DNA from: Bacteroidales bacterium
Lineage (GTDB): Bacteria; Bacteroidota; Bacteroidia; Bacteroidales; P3
DNA length: 64,000 bases
NCBI GenBank assembly: GCA_017559135.1
Contig: JAFYSZ010000006.1
Location: forward strand, 62,001-126,000
Direction: 5' to 3'
This document shows positions 9,185 through 18,184 of this stretch, in pieces. Both the position numbers and the translations under genes were made by a program. How positions within the stretch are numbered: the stretch's first letter is position 1; every line of letters begins with the position of its first letter. Under the pieces are notes generated by a model that was given only the letters and a program-made list of their open reading frames with translations, was not told the origin of the DNA and did no database searches.

Positions 9185-11101
9185 ATGATTACCGTAAATA
9201 GTATTTCAATTCATTTTTCAGGAAATTATTTGTTTGATAACGTAAGTTTTGTTGTTGGCGACAGAGACAGAATTGGCCTTGTAGGAAAGAATGGTGCAGG
9301 AAAATCAACACTATTGAAAATCATAGCTGGACAACAAGAGTGCGAAAAAGGAAATATAGTTGTTTCTAAATATCAAACAATAGGTTATCTTCCGCAAGAG
9401 ATGATTCCAAGTTCAACAATGAGCGTGATAGATGAGGCAATGACTGCTTTCAAAGAGGTTAATTCCATAAATGAAGAGTTGGAACGCCTTAATGAGCAAA
9501 TAATTGCTTCAACAGATTATCTTTCCAAAGAATATGAAAATCTATTACAAAGACATTCGGAATTAACCGAAAGACTCAACGTTATGGGAGCAAATAATAT
9601 GCAATCTCAAACCGAGAAAGTATTGCTTGGATTAGGGTTTACTCATAGCGATTTTACAAGAAAAATGAATGAATTTTCATCTGGCTGGCAGATGAGAGTA
9701 GAATTAGCAAAGATTCTTTTGCAAACACCAAATACAATCTTACTTGACGAGCCTACAAACCACCTTGATATTGAATCAATACAATGGTTGGAGAGTTTTT
9801 TGGCGAATTACTATGGTGCGGTAATACTTGTCTCTCACGATAAAGCGTTTTTGGACACTGTTTGCAAGCGTACGATAGAAATCAATTGTGCAAAGGTTTA
9901 CGACTACAAGGTTTCGTATAGCAAATATGTAGAACTTTTGCTTGAAAGACAACAACAAGAAATTTCTCAACTCAATAATCAACAAAAACAAATAGCAGAA
10001 ATTGAGAAATTTATAGAACGCTTTCGTTACAAGGCAACAAAAAGCAAGCAAGTGCAGTCTCGCATAAAGATGTTAGACAAAATGGAAAGGGTAGAGGTAA
10101 CTCAAACCGACACATCTAACATTCATTTTAAATTTCCGCCTGCTCCTCACTCTGGAAAGATAGTTGTGGAGATAAATAACTTAAATAAGAGTTATGGAGA
10201 TAAACTTGTGTTGAAAGATGTTAATCTTACGATTGAGAAAGGTGAAAAGGTTGCCTTTGTAGGAAAGAATGGAGAGGGAAAATCGACTCTTTCAAAAATC
10301 ATTGTTGGAGAAATAACCGATCAAAGCGGAGAATGCAAAATAGGACATCAAGTAAAAATAGGTTATTTCGCTCAAAACCAAGCCGCACTCTTAGATCCAA
10401 ACAAAACAGTCTTTGAAACAATTGACGATATTGCCGAGGGAGAAATCCGAACTAAGATAAGAACAATTCTTGGCAGTTTTCTTTTTGATGAAGAAGCAAT
10501 AGAAAAGAAAGTAAAAGTCCTTTCGGGAGGAGAAAAAACAAGACTTGCTCTTGCAAAACTTATTCTTGCTCCTGTAAATCTTTTGATTCTTGACGAGCCT
10601 ACAAACCATTTAGATATGGTGTCAAAAGATATTTTGAAAATGGCACTTATGCAATATGACGGAACTTTGATTGTGGTTTCTCACGACAGAGATTTTCTTC
10701 AAGGATTGACCGATACGCTTTACGAATTTTCACATCATCATATCAATATCTTCAAAGGAGATATTTTTGACTTCTTAGCAAGCAAGAAAATGGCTGACTT
10801 GAAAGATTTGGAAACCGCTTCGGAAAAGAAAAAAGAAGTTGTTGAAGAACAAATCTCTCAAAACAAAATAGATTATCAAAATCAAAAGGAAGCACAAAAA
10901 GAAGTTCGCAAGATAAAGAATCAAATCACAAAAATAGAAGAGGAAATAGAGGCAATAGAACAAGAAATTGCAAAAGCCGAAGAGGTGCTTTGCAATCAAG
11001 GAGAGGTGGATGCAGATTTTTATACAAAGTATGAAAACAACAAACAACTGCTTAACGAAAAAATGCAAAGATGGGAAGAATTGCAGACAATGTTAGATTA
11101 G
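9185..11101 (+). CDS. ABC-F family ATPase
   Basis: A soluble protein with two ABC domains and no membrane segments; members act on ribosomes as translation factors or antibiotic-protection proteins. ATG 9185 is chosen because the upstream TTG at 9170 sits in the terminator T-run. First domain: GKNGAGKS (about 34-41), FSSGWQ signature (about 163), LLDEPTNHLD (about 187). Second domain: GKNGEGKS (about 359), LSGGEK (about 445), LILDEPTNHLD (about 466). The linker between them is long and charged, and the last ~95 residues form a coiled coil rich in Lys and Glu, as in Uup/YheS-type members. The 638-residue length is usual for housekeeping ABC-F proteins. Its 3' end overlaps the MATE gene by 31 bases. 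Confidence 0.92.
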   Translation: MITVNSISIHFSGNYLFDNVSFVVGDRDRIGLVGKNGAGKSTLLKIIAGQQECEKGNIVVSKYQTIGYLPQEMIPSSTMSVIDEAMTAFKEVNSINEELERLNEQIIASTDYLSKEYENLLQRHSELTERLNVMGANNMQSQTEKVLLGLGFTHSDFTRKMNEFSSGWQMRVELAKILLQTPNTILLDEPTNHLDIESIQWLESFLANYYGAVILVSHDKAFLDTVCKRTIEINCAKVYDYKVSYSKYVELLLERQQQEISQLNNQQKQIAEIEKFIERFRYKATKSKQVQSRIKMLDKMERVEVTQTDTSNIHFKFPPAPHSGKIVVEINNLNKSYGDKLVLKDVNLTIEKGEKVAFVGKNGEGKSTLSKIIVGEITDQSGECKIGHQVKIGYFAQNQAALLDPNKTVFETIDDIAEGEIRTKIRTILGSFLFDEEAIEKKVKVLSGGEKTRLALAKLILAPVNLLILDEPTNHLDMVSKDILKMALMQYDGTLIVVSHDRDFLQGLTDTLYEFSHHHINIFKGDIFDFLASKKMADLKDLETASEKKKEVVEEQISQNKIDYQNQKEAQKEVRKIKNQITKIEEEIEAIEQEIAKAEEVLCNQGEVDADFYTKYENNKQLLNEKMQRWEELQTMLD

Positions 11102-12417
11102 CCTATCCTATTGTTCTCTCGGGCTTAGGACTTAGTATCGTTCAGTTTTTCGATACTTTAATGGTCGGACAAGTCAATAAAGAATCCTTGGCCGCTGTTG
11201 CCTTTGCTTCTGCTATTATTATAGTTTTCTTGGTCTTTGGTCAAGGAATGGGAATGGCTCAAACTCCTTTGGTTGGTCAAGCCTTCGCAAGAAAAGAAAC
11301 TAAAAGAGTAGCAATAATTTTTCAAAATGCAATCCTACAAAATACATTAGTAGGAGTTTTTATAGTCCTTGCCTTATTGATTTTGCTTCCTTTCTTACCT
11401 TATTTAGGACAAGACGCCGAGGTGATAAAGTTTGCAAAGCCGTATTTCATTGCTACGGCTCTTTCTCTTTTGCCTGCACAAATCTTTTTGGCATTTCGTC
11501 ATTTTATGGAAGGAGTCGGCAATACAAAAATCACTATGATAATAATCATTTCCGCCAATATTCTAAATATTATTCTTAATTACATTTTCATTTTCGGTAA
11601 AATGGGCTGTCCTGCAATGGGAGCATTCGGAGCAGGTCTTGCAACCTTAGTCGCACGCACTCTTATGCCGATTGCATACGTGGTTTTTATTCTCACAAAC
11701 AAAAAATACAGACGCTATACCTTCTTTTTCAAAAAATCAAACCTACAATTATATATGCAAAAGAATATTTTAAGGTTAGGATTTCCGATAGCAGTGCAAC
11801 AAACCTTAGAATGCTTTGCTTTTTCTATGATTACAATAATGATGGGTTGGTTTTCTACCGTTGTCTTAGCCTCATATCAAATAGCCTTAACCTTCTTTAC
11901 TATGACATTTCAAATATCTTGTGGAGTAGCAAGTGCAACTACAATTTTGGTTTCGCATAGTTATGGAAGAAAAGACTATGATGCAATAAGAGAACAGGCA
12001 AAAACAGGGGTAGGACTAAGTGTTGCAACAATGACTGTATTCGGAACAATATTTATTCTTTTTCCCGACTTCATAACCTCAATGTTTACCGATGATATAG
12101 AGGTAATAAAACAAGCCGCACCTTTGTTTTTGATTGCAGGAATATTTCAAGTAATAGACGGCACGCAGGTTACTTTGCTTGGAGCGTTGAGAGGAATGAA
12201 CGATGTAAACAAACCAATGAAGTATTCACTTTTTGGATATATTTTAATAGCACTTCCGCTTGCCTATCTCTTAGGATTTGTATTCAAATTAGGACCTTGC
12301 GGAACATTTTCAGGCATTGCAATCGGTTTATTAGTCTCTGCAATACTTTACAAAAAAAGACTGAAAACTATAATAATCAATAAAAAAATAGTATCTTTGC
12401 CCTCTGAAAATAAATGA
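11071..12417 (+). CDS. MATE family efflux transporter
   Basis: A 448-residue, 12-helix inner-membrane antiporter of the MATE/NorM type, which exports drugs or metabolites in exchange for Na+ or H+. The N-terminus ANVRLAYPIV-like segment, QFFDTLMVGQ, and the repeated half (VQQTLECFAFSMITIMMGWF) match the two six-helix bundles of the family. It overlaps the ABC-F gene by 31 bases and is overlapped by the next gene at ATGA, so the three genes are translationally coupled. The substrate cannot be read from sequence. Confidence 0.92.
   Translation: MGRIADNVRLAYPIVLSGLGLSIVQFFDTLMVGQVNKESLAAVAFASAIIIVFLVFGQGMGMAQTPLVGQAFARKETKRVAIIFQNAILQNTLVGVFIVLALLILLPFLPYLGQDAEVIKFAKPYFIATALSLLPAQIFLAFRHFMEGVGNTKITMIIIISANILNIILNYIFIFGKMGCPAMGAFGAGLATLVARTLMPIAYVVFILTNKKYRRYTFFFKKSNLQLYMQKNILRLGFPIAVQQTLECFAFSMITIMMGWFSTVVLASYQIALTFFTMTFQISCGVASATTILVSHSYGRKDYDAIREQAKTGVGLSVATMTVFGTIFILFPDFITSMFTDDIEVIKQAAPLFLIAGIFQVIDGTQVTLLGALRGMNDVNKPMKYSLFGYILIALPLAYLLGFVFKLGPCGTFSGIAIGLLVSAILYKKRLKTIIINKKIVSLPSENK
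12392..12399 (+). promoter_or_regulatory. Possible internal promoter before the 86-residue protein and efp
   Basis: TATCTTTG lies inside the end of the MATE gene, 15 bases before ATG 12414. It fits the TAnnTTTG box and could let the downstream small gene and efp be expressed independently. No good -33 box is seen. Confidence 0.5.
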
Positions 12418-12674
12418 AAATGAAAGCAGTCAAAATCGCAAAACTATTAGACGTACTCTCATACATAGCAATGTTAGGCGTTGTTATCTATTATTTTTTC
12501 GTTAAATTTGAAAAAATAGAGTATCTAATTCTATCGCTTTTAGGCGTGTGCATAATCAAAATGATAGCCTCAACCCTAAAAGCCTCTTATTACGAAAAAC
12601 ACTACAAACAATTAGAAGAAGACAATGAGTTTTTACAAAGAAGAATAAATGAATTAACAAATAATAATAAATAA
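12414..12674 (+). CDS. Small two-helix membrane protein with coiled-coil tail
   Basis: An 86-residue protein that I cannot assign to a family. It has two hydrophobic segments (about 12-30 and 36-55) and a charged C-terminus (about 60-82, [18 protein letters not shown]) that reads as a short coiled coil. The start ATG overlaps the MATE stop codon (ATGA), implying coupled translation, and efp follows after 14 bases. Its place between MATE and efp suggests a small inner-membrane protein expressed with them. Confidence 0.75.
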   Translation: MKMKAVKIAKLLDVLSYIAMLGVVIYYFFVKFEKIEYLILSLLGVCIIKMIASTLKASYYEKHYKQLEEDNEFLQRRINELTNNNK

Positions 12675-12688
12675 ACAAAATTAAATTT

Positions 12689-13252
12689 ATGGCAACAACT
12701 GCAGATATTAAAAACGGATTGTGTATAGAAATGAACAACGACTTATTCACAGTTGTAGAATTTCTTCACGTAAAGCCAGGAAAAGGAGCAGCATTCGTAA
12801 GAACAAAACTTAAAAGCTTCAAAACAGGAAGAACATTAGAGCATACATTCCCTTCTGGTACAAAAATAGAAACTTGTAGAGTAGAACGCCGTCCATATAC
12901 TTTCCTTTACAAAGACGATACAGGATATAACTTTATGCACGCAGAAACTTACGAACAAATAAACATAGAAGAAACTCTAATTAACGCACCTCAATTCCTT
13001 AAAGAAGGACAAGCAGTAGAAGTAGTAGTGCATGCAGACACAGAAACACCACTTTCATGTGAATTACCACCATTTGTAGAAATGGAAGTTACTTACACAG
13101 AACCGGGAGTAAAAGGAAACACAGCAACAAACGCAATGAAAGACGCCACAGTTGAAACAGGAGCAAAAGTAAGAATACCTTTGTTTATTGAAACAGGCGA
13201 AAGAATCAAAGTAGATACAAGAACAGCAGAATACTCAGAAAGAGTGAAGTAA
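12689..13252 (+). CDS. efp: Elongation factor P
   Basis: Binds ribosomes stalled on consecutive prolines and promotes peptide-bond formation. The 187 residues show the KOW-like N-terminal domain with the tip loop [14 protein letters not shown]; Lys32 is the position modified in many bacteria. Two OB domains follow, ending in the usual [10 protein letters not shown] segment. The length matches the family. It lies 14 bases after the small membrane-protein gene. No modification enzyme (EpmA or EarP) is in the window. Confidence 0.97.
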   Translation: MATTADIKNGLCIEMNNDLFTVVEFLHVKPGKGAAFVRTKLKSFKTGRTLEHTFPSGTKIETCRVERRPYTFLYKDDTGYNFMHAETYEQINIEETLINAPQFLKEGQAVEVVVHADTETPLSCELPPFVEMEVTYTEPGVKGNTATNAMKDATVETGAKVRIPLFIETGERIKVDTRTAEYSERVK

Positions 13253-13258
13253 ATAAAA

Positions 13259-13343
13259 CAAAGAAATAATTTAATAAAGCAAAGAAATAGAAAAATATTT
13301 CTTTGCTTTATTTTTTTAATTCATAGAAATATTTCTATCTTTG
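13259..13343. repeat. 21-bp-period AT repeat array merging into a promoter
   Basis: C-starting sites lie at 13259 (CAAAG), 13280 (CAAAG), 13301 (CTTTG) and 13322 (CATAG), each exactly 21 bases apart. The stretch 13280-13305 is nearly palindromic around AAATATTT. The last unit leads directly into the promoter box TATCTTTG (13336-13343) of the next gene, with its C exactly 14 bases before TA. The array fills the gap between efp and the T9SS protein gene. Confidence 0.8.
13336..13343 (+). promoter_or_regulatory. Promoter -7 element with repeat in the spacer
   Basis: TATCTTTG, 28 bases before ATG 13372. CATAGAAATATTTC lies immediately upstream, in the same geometry as at 14549, 18841, 62646 and (minus strand) 18824. 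Confidence 0.7.
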
Positions 13344-13371
13344 TGGCGTCTAACCATAAAATATTAGCGTT

Positions 13372-14484
13372 ATGAAAAAAGCAGTATTTATTTTAGTTGC
13401 AGTTTTGCTTTATGGTACAATTGTAAACTCACAAAACATATCAGATACTTTATTTAATGATTATTTTTTGCCTGATTATATAGATATAGAGAATTGTGGC
13501 TCTACTATATATAGAGATTCTTCAACTTCTACGGTTGCGTTGAAAAGGGGACATTATTACTTTGGTAGTACAGGATGGCTTTATACAACAACAACTTCTG
13601 AGGGTATTCTTGATAGAGCACAGCCTTGTTATACAGATACTTTATTGACTGTAAAAGGAATTGCAATAGGGGTTAACTCTTTTTTTAATTCCTATAATTA
13701 TTCAAAAGTACAACATATTATTTGTACTCATGAAACTTTATGGCTTGATGAATGGATAGATCTATATAATTCCACACCAAAAGGTAAATTGAAGTTAATG
13801 AATGAGAACTTAAATAGAGAAATTATATCAGTTGATATTGATACTAACTTTTATGTAGTAAATACACCAGAATATGCTTATTTGGAATTTGATTTTGATA
13901 GAAATGTTAATGTAAATGGTTTGTTTTATATAGTGGAAGATATAACGAATACTTCTACTCGTTTACTTGATATAGTATTTACTCAATGTAATTTTAATTG
14001 GTTATCATTGGTACGTACTGCAGAAGATACTATAGCAACATCTTGGATAGAATGGAATCATCATCCTTTTAATAATCTTACTGATGGACCTATTGGACAA
14101 AATAGTTATTATATGTATTATTCAGATGGAGGGTTTAGTGCTATTCCTAATGATTGTCAAATGTATATGTTCCCTATTTTTGCGGAAACAGACACTACCT
14201 TAGGCGATGGCACGTATCCTGATACTAATGTTTGTCTTTATGATGTAAATGTTGATAGATATTCCAACGTTTACCCAAATCCTGCAAGTGATATAGTAAC
14301 AGTGCAATCATCTTTCAAAGTAAGAGAAATAGAAATCCATAATGCCTTAGGACAAGTTGTGCTAAGGAAACAAGGCAATCAAAACATTGAAACAATAGAT
14401 GTGTCAAATCTTCAAAGCGGTGCTTACATCGTAAGAATAAAGACACAACGAGGCTTTGCAAACAAAAAGATTCTGATAGAATAA
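13372..14484 (+). CDS. Secreted protein with T9SS type A sorting domain (paralogue 1)
   Basis: A 370-residue exported protein of unknown function. A signal peptide (about 1-20, MKKAVFILVAVLLYGTIVNS) leads into a body of about 265 residues. The C-terminal ~75 residues form a type A T9SS sorting domain (VYPNPASDIVTVQ, HNALGQVVLRKQG, GAYIVRIKT, final KKILIE). Its closest relative in the window is the product of 16081-17214. The two share motifs such as LDRAQPCYTDTLLTVKGIAIGVN, and the last ~120 residues are almost the same. A member of the 21-bp repeat family overlaps its promoter. The body has no domain I recognise; it is probably a beta-rich surface protein. Confidence 0.85.
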   Translation: MKKAVFILVAVLLYGTIVNSQNISDTLFNDYFLPDYIDIENCGSTIYRDSSTSTVALKRGHYYFGSTGWLYTTTTSEGILDRAQPCYTDTLLTVKGIAIGVNSFFNSYNYSKVQHIICTHETLWLDEWIDLYNSTPKGKLKLMNENLNREIISVDIDTNFYVVNTPEYAYLEFDFDRNVNVNGLFYIVEDITNTSTRLLDIVFTQCNFNWLSLVRTAEDTIATSWIEWNHHPFNNLTDGPIGQNSYYMYYSDGGFSAIPNDCQMYMFPIFAETDTTLGDGTYPDTNVCLYDVNVDRYSNVYPNPASDIVTVQSSFKVREIEIHNALGQVVLRKQGNQNIETIDVSNLQSGAYIVRIKTQRGFANKKILIE

Positions 14485-14486
14485 AA

Positions 14487-14570
14487 CAAAGAGTTAGAAA
14501 AATAAAGCAAAGAAAAAAAATTTTTTTCTTTGCTTTATTTATTTTTTTCAAAGAAATATTTCTATATTTG
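14487..14570. repeat. 21-bp-period AT repeat array merging into a promoter
   Basis: Sites at 14487 (CAAAG), 14508 (CAAAG), 14528 (CTTTG) and 14549 (CAAAG) are spaced 21, 20 and 21 bases. CAAAGAAATATTTC at 14549 abuts the box TATATTTG at 14563-14570. The long A/T dyad around 14510-14527 could also form a hairpin after the upstream stop codon. Confidence 0.78.
14563..14570 (+). promoter_or_regulatory. Promoter -7 element giving a long leader
   Basis: TATATTTG, then C, fits TAnnTTTG. Transcription would start near 14577, leaving a leader of ~170 bases before ATG 14750. That leader holds a possible leader peptide and a hairpin. Confidence 0.6.
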
Positions 14571-14589
14571 CAACACATATTCAAATATT

Positions 14590-14643
14590 ATGCAAAACTT
14601 CAAAAGCATAACCTACCTTTGCAAGAACAATTTAAGCAAATAG
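14590..14643 (+). CDS. Possible 17-residue leader peptide
   Basis: A short frame begins at ATG 14590, soon after the predicted transcription start, and ends at TAG 14641-14643. It encodes MQNFKSITYLCKNNLSK. A 10-bp hairpin starts two bases after the stop codon. It has no clear ribosome-binding site and could be the remnant of an old gene start. It is reported because it is the only short frame in the 265-base leader region and it is well placed for translation-coupled control. Confidence 0.25.
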   Translation: MQNFKSITYLCKNNLSK

Positions 14644-14644
14644 A

Positions 14645-14679
14645 GATGTTTGCTTCGTCTCTTGCTTTGAGCAAACATC
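14645..14679 (+). promoter_or_regulatory. 5'-leader hairpin without a T-run
   Basis: GATGTTTGCT (14645-14654) pairs perfectly with AGCAAACATC (14670-14679) around a 15-base loop. It is followed by GTTAAAATAAA rather than T residues, so it is not a standard terminator. It sits ~70 bases before the coding start at 14750. Confidence 0.5.
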
Positions 14680-14749
14680 GTTAAAATAAACCCAATCAAA
14701 GCAAAGAGAAAATAAAGTATTCACACTCTAAATTTTAGGAGGAAATAAA

Positions 14750-16063
14750 ATGAAAAGAAGTATAATATTACTATTGGTATTACTGCCAATAGTCGCATTT
14801 TCACAAATGCAACACATAATAAGTCAAGGAAATACCACCACAATACAAAGAATTTTAGGAGGTAGTAATACAATCGATTCAAGTTTAATAAAGATTAGAA
14901 ACATAGATAAGACTGATTTGCTTGTTTCTATGCCAGATTCTTCATTTATTCAAACAGTATTTGCTCATTCTACAATGGGAACAAATGCTACAACACTATT
15001 AACTTTTCCGCATTTAAAGATTTATGATTTTAAAATATTTGCAGGGAATATTTATTTTTGTGGACAAGATAGTAGTAGTGGAGTGGGATTTATCTCTTGG
15101 ATGTCGATAAGTAATTTGCTTTCTGCAAACCCAGTAGCATTTACTGTGCAAAAAATAACAAATCCGATAAAGCCAAAAGCTGTAACAGACTTAGAAGTTT
15201 ATAAATGGGAAGATAGCATACATGTTGTCGCATTAGCAGATAGTAGATACTTAATAGATATGAACACATCTAACCCAAGTACATATCAAATAATGCGACA
15301 AAATATTAGTCAGCCATTTAAAAAATTATCCGTTGGTAAAGATAAAATCATTACATTAGGTAAAGATAGTGATACATCACTTGTAATAACCGCTTTTGAC
15401 AAAGGAAATATTTCTCAATATATGTATAGAGGATTTACACATCCAGAGTTAAGGTACAATAAATATGTCTTAGAAAATTCGATGACTAATGAAGATATAT
15501 TTACCTTTGGTTATACTCATAGAGAATACACATCTAATAATTATTACAAAACAGATTTTGCTACATTTGAAGTAACAAATTGGATACACATAATAAATAA
15601 ACAATATTTGGAAATCCCTGATGGAAAATTAGAACCAATAGATTTAGAGTTTTGCCAAGAAGATAGCACCTTATTGTATTTGGCAGGAGGGAATTATGGA
15701 CATGATGAAATATTCCCAATAAAACATCTTGTGCATAATGACTATGTGATAAATACCATACAACCTAATGACACAATACAATATCCTATTAAGCAATATA
15801 ATAGCATTATCAGATACGATAACTATTATTTTGCTGCTTTTGCAAAAGACACACCGTCAAGTAGAGGACTTATATTTGATTGTAAAAGAGATGTTTCTTC
15901 ATTCCTAAATTGTGCAAGTTCAAATACAGGAAATGTTATAAATACTTTCTTTTTAGGGTACACATCTCTTAATGCTAATTATACATATATGTTAGGTCAA
16001 CAAGACACAATAGTATTAAAGCATTCGTATATATCAAATTCATACACAATTCAATGTCAGTAA
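14750..16063 (+). CDS. Secreted protein of unknown function
   Basis: A 437-residue exported protein that I do not recognise. The signal peptide (about 1-19) ends at VAFSQ. The body is rich in short beta-strand-like segments with aromatic and Asp/Ser turns and could be a beta-propeller, but I cannot count blades with confidence. It has no T9SS sorting domain and no lipobox, although both neighbours are T9SS proteins. It has a textbook Shine-Dalgarno sequence (AGGAGG, 14737-14742, seven bases before ATG), which is unusual in Bacteroidota. The gap to the next coding start at 16081 is 17 bases, so the two may be cotranscribed. Confidence 0.8.
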   Translation: MKRSIILLLVLLPIVAFSQMQHIISQGNTTTIQRILGGSNTIDSSLIKIRNIDKTDLLVSMPDSSFIQTVFAHSTMGTNATTLLTFPHLKIYDFKIFAGNIYFCGQDSSSGVGFISWMSISNLLSANPVAFTVQKITNPIKPKAVTDLEVYKWEDSIHVVALADSRYLIDMNTSNPSTYQIMRQNISQPFKKLSVGKDKIITLGKDSDTSLVITAFDKGNISQYMYRGFTHPELRYNKYVLENSMTNEDIFTFGYTHREYTSNNYYKTDFATFEVTNWIHIINKQYLEIPDGKLEPIDLEFCQEDSTLLYLAGGNYGHDEIFPIKHLVHNDYVINTIQPNDTIQYPIKQYNSIIRYDNYYFAAFAKDTPSSRGLIFDCKRDVSSFLNCASSNTGNVINTFFLGYTSLNANYTYMLGQQDTIVLKHSYISNSYTIQCQ

Positions 16064-16080
16064 TTTTAAAATTTAAGAAT

Positions 16081-17214
16081 ATGAAAAAAGTATTATTTAT
16101 TTTAGCATTTATTATGCTTACATCTTTTGTAGTGAAATCGCAAAACACTGAAAATTATTTTTTACCCGATTTTATAGATGTAGAATATTGTAGCTCTTTA
16201 TCATTTTATGACACAACAAGTATTGATACACAGACATATATGGCAAGGGATCATTATTATTTTTATGAAACAGGAAGAGCTCTGGGCATTAATCAACGTC
16301 TTGATAGGGCACAACCTTGTTATACAGATACTCTATTAACAGTTCAAGGCATTGCAATAGGCGTAAATAATCGTGTTTTTATAAAGAGTTTACAAAACGC
16401 AGCTTTCCCTGTACCTTCTGTGAGAGTAGCTATGATAGCAGGGGATGGTAATCCAATAGATATTAACTTTTATAGTTCTACTCCAAAAGGCAAATTGAGG
16501 TTAATGAATAACACTTTAAATAGAGAAATCATTTCCGTTGATATTGACACGAATTTTGTTCTTCAAGAATCAGGGTTATACTCTTACATTGAATATTATT
16601 TCCCTACTCCTGTAAATGTAAATGGCTTATTTTATATAGTAGAGGACATAACCACAAATTCAACCCAAATACCTCGTATGGTGTTTTCTGAATGTAATTT
16701 TGCATATCCATCATTAGTAAGGACAGCAGAAAATACGGCAGGATACACAATAGGCACTACTTGGATGCAATGGAGTGAACATCCTTACAATCAAGATTTG
16801 GAAGGAGAGTATTACTCTTCAAGATATCGTTATACCGATTTATATAATATAAGTCATGCGTTAGATTCACCAATTCCAAACACTTGTCAAATGTATATGT
16901 TCCCTATTTTTGCAGAAACAGATACTACCTTAGGCGATGGCACGTATCCCGATACTAATGTATGTCTTTACGATGTAAATGTTGATAGATATTCTAATAT
17001 TTACCCAAATCCTGCAAAGGATATAGTAACAGTGCAATCATCTTTCAAGGTAAGAGAAATAGAAATACATAATGCCTTAGGACAAGTTGTGCTAAGAAAA
17101 CAAGGTAGTCAAAACATTGAAACAATAGATGTGTCAAACCTTCAAAGCGGTGCTTACATCGTAAGAATAAAGACACAACGAGGCTTTGCAAACAAAAAGA
17201 TTTTGATAGAATAA
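16081..17214 (+). CDS. Secreted protein with T9SS type A sorting domain (paralogue 2)
   Basis: A 377-residue exported protein, paralogous to the product of 13372-14484. ATG 16081 is preferred because it begins a clean signal peptide (MKKVLFILAFIMLTSFVVKSQ); an in-frame start at 16054 would overlap the upstream gene and spoil it. The two paralogues share LDRAQPCYTDTLLTV, STPKGKLRLMN-like and NVNGLFYIVEDIT motifs. From CQMYMFPIFAETDTTLGDG to the end they are nearly the same, including the T9SS sorting domain ending KKILIE. The middle parts differ more. A strong bidirectional terminator follows. Function unknown; the pair probably arose by duplication around the 14750 gene. Confidence 0.85.
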   Translation: MKKVLFILAFIMLTSFVVKSQNTENYFLPDFIDVEYCSSLSFYDTTSIDTQTYMARDHYYFYETGRALGINQRLDRAQPCYTDTLLTVQGIAIGVNNRVFIKSLQNAAFPVPSVRVAMIAGDGNPIDINFYSSTPKGKLRLMNNTLNREIISVDIDTNFVLQESGLYSYIEYYFPTPVNVNGLFYIVEDITTNSTQIPRMVFSECNFAYPSLVRTAENTAGYTIGTTWMQWSEHPYNQDLEGEYYSSRYRYTDLYNISHALDSPIPNTCQMYMFPIFAETDTTLGDGTYPDTNVCLYDVNVDRYSNIYPNPAKDIVTVQSSFKVREIEIHNALGQVVLRKQGSQNIETIDVSNLQSGAYIVRIKTQRGFANKKILIE

Positions 17215-17224
17215 GAAAAAGATA

Positions 17225-17262
17225 GATAAAAAAAAGAGTGGAAAACCACTCTTTTTTTTATC
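17225..17262. terminator. Bidirectional terminator between the T9SS gene and rpoD
   Basis: A perfect 17-bp stem (17225-17241 with 17246-17262) has an AAAA loop; both arms carry eight A-T pairs next to GAGTGG/CCACTC. It can end transcription from the left on the plus strand and from rpoD on the minus strand. Confidence 0.95.
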
Positions 17263-18128
17263 TATTGTCCTAAGTAGGATTGTAAAATATGACTTCGTGA
17301 TGTTTGTTTCAAACGCTTAATTGCTTTTTCTTTGATTTGACGCACTCTTTCTCTTGTTAAATCGAAGTTTTCACCAATTTCATCTAAGGTCATAGGAGGA
17401 TAACCCTCTAATCCAAAAAACATTTTCAATATATCGCCTTCTTTTGGTGTAAGAGTTGAGAGTGCTCTGTTGATTTCTAATTTCAAACTTTCGTACATCA
17501 ATTCAGCTTCTGGTGTGTCTCCATCTTCGTTTTTCATAAAATCATACATTGTATTCTCTTCATCGCTTGCCAAAGGTGCGTCCATAGAAAGGTGTTTGCC
17601 TGAATGACGAAGGCTTTCTTTAACTTCTGCATCAGAAATATCTAATTCCATTGCTACTTCTTCAGGATTAGGAGTGCGTTCAAATTCTTGCTCTAATCTT
17701 GCATAGGTTTTTGTGATTTTATTCATCGAACCTATTTTGTTTAGAGGCAAACGAACTATTCTTGATTGCTCTGCCAATGCTTGAAGGATACTTTGACGAA
17801 TCCACCATACAGCGTATGAAATGAATTTAAAGCCTCGTGTTTCGTCAAAGCGTTGTGCTGCCTTTATTAAGCCGAGATTTCCTTCGTTAATAAGGTCTGG
17901 TAAACTCATTCCTTGGTTTTGATATTGTTTTGCAACAGATACAACAAATCTTAAATTGGCTTTTGTTAATTTTTCTAAGGCTATTTGGTCGCCTGCTTTA
18001 ATTCTTTGAGCCAATTTTACTTCTTCCTCAGGAGAAATCATTTCTAATCGCCCTATTTCTTGAAGATATTTGTCTAATGAGGTGATTTCTCTGTTGGTTA
18101 ATTGTTTTGTGATTTTGAGTTGTCTCAT
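17262..18128 (-). CDS. rpoD: Primary RNA polymerase sigma factor (sigma-70)
   Basis: The main promoter-recognition subunit. At 288 residues it is short and lacks region 1.1, as in Bacteroidota. Region 1.2 is about 17-45; region 2 includes [17 protein letters not shown] and the -10-binding [15 protein letters not shown]. Region 3 follows, then region 4 with the helix-turn-helix [28 protein letters not shown] near the end. The altered promoter consensus of the phylum (TAnnTTTG) is read by this class of factor and is seen throughout the window. It lies 56 bases after nadD on the same strand and ends in the shared terminator. Confidence 0.97.
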   Translation of the reverse strand: MRQLKITKQLTNREITSLDKYLQEIGRLEMISPEEEVKLAQRIKAGDQIALEKLTKANLRFVVSVAKQYQNQGMSLPDLINEGNLGLIKAAQRFDETRGFKFISYAVWWIRQSILQALAEQSRIVRLPLNKIGSMNKITKTYARLEQEFERTPNPEEVAMELDISDAEVKESLRHSGKHLSMDAPLASDEENTMYDFMKNEDGDTPEAELMYESLKLEINRALSTLTPKEGDILKMFFGLEGYPPMTLDEIGENFDLTRERVRQIKEKAIKRLKQTSRSHILQSYLGQ

Positions 18129-18184
18129 TATGTATTGTTTTTTTATTTTTTTCTAAAACTTCTTACGCCCTTTTGAAAAAATTG

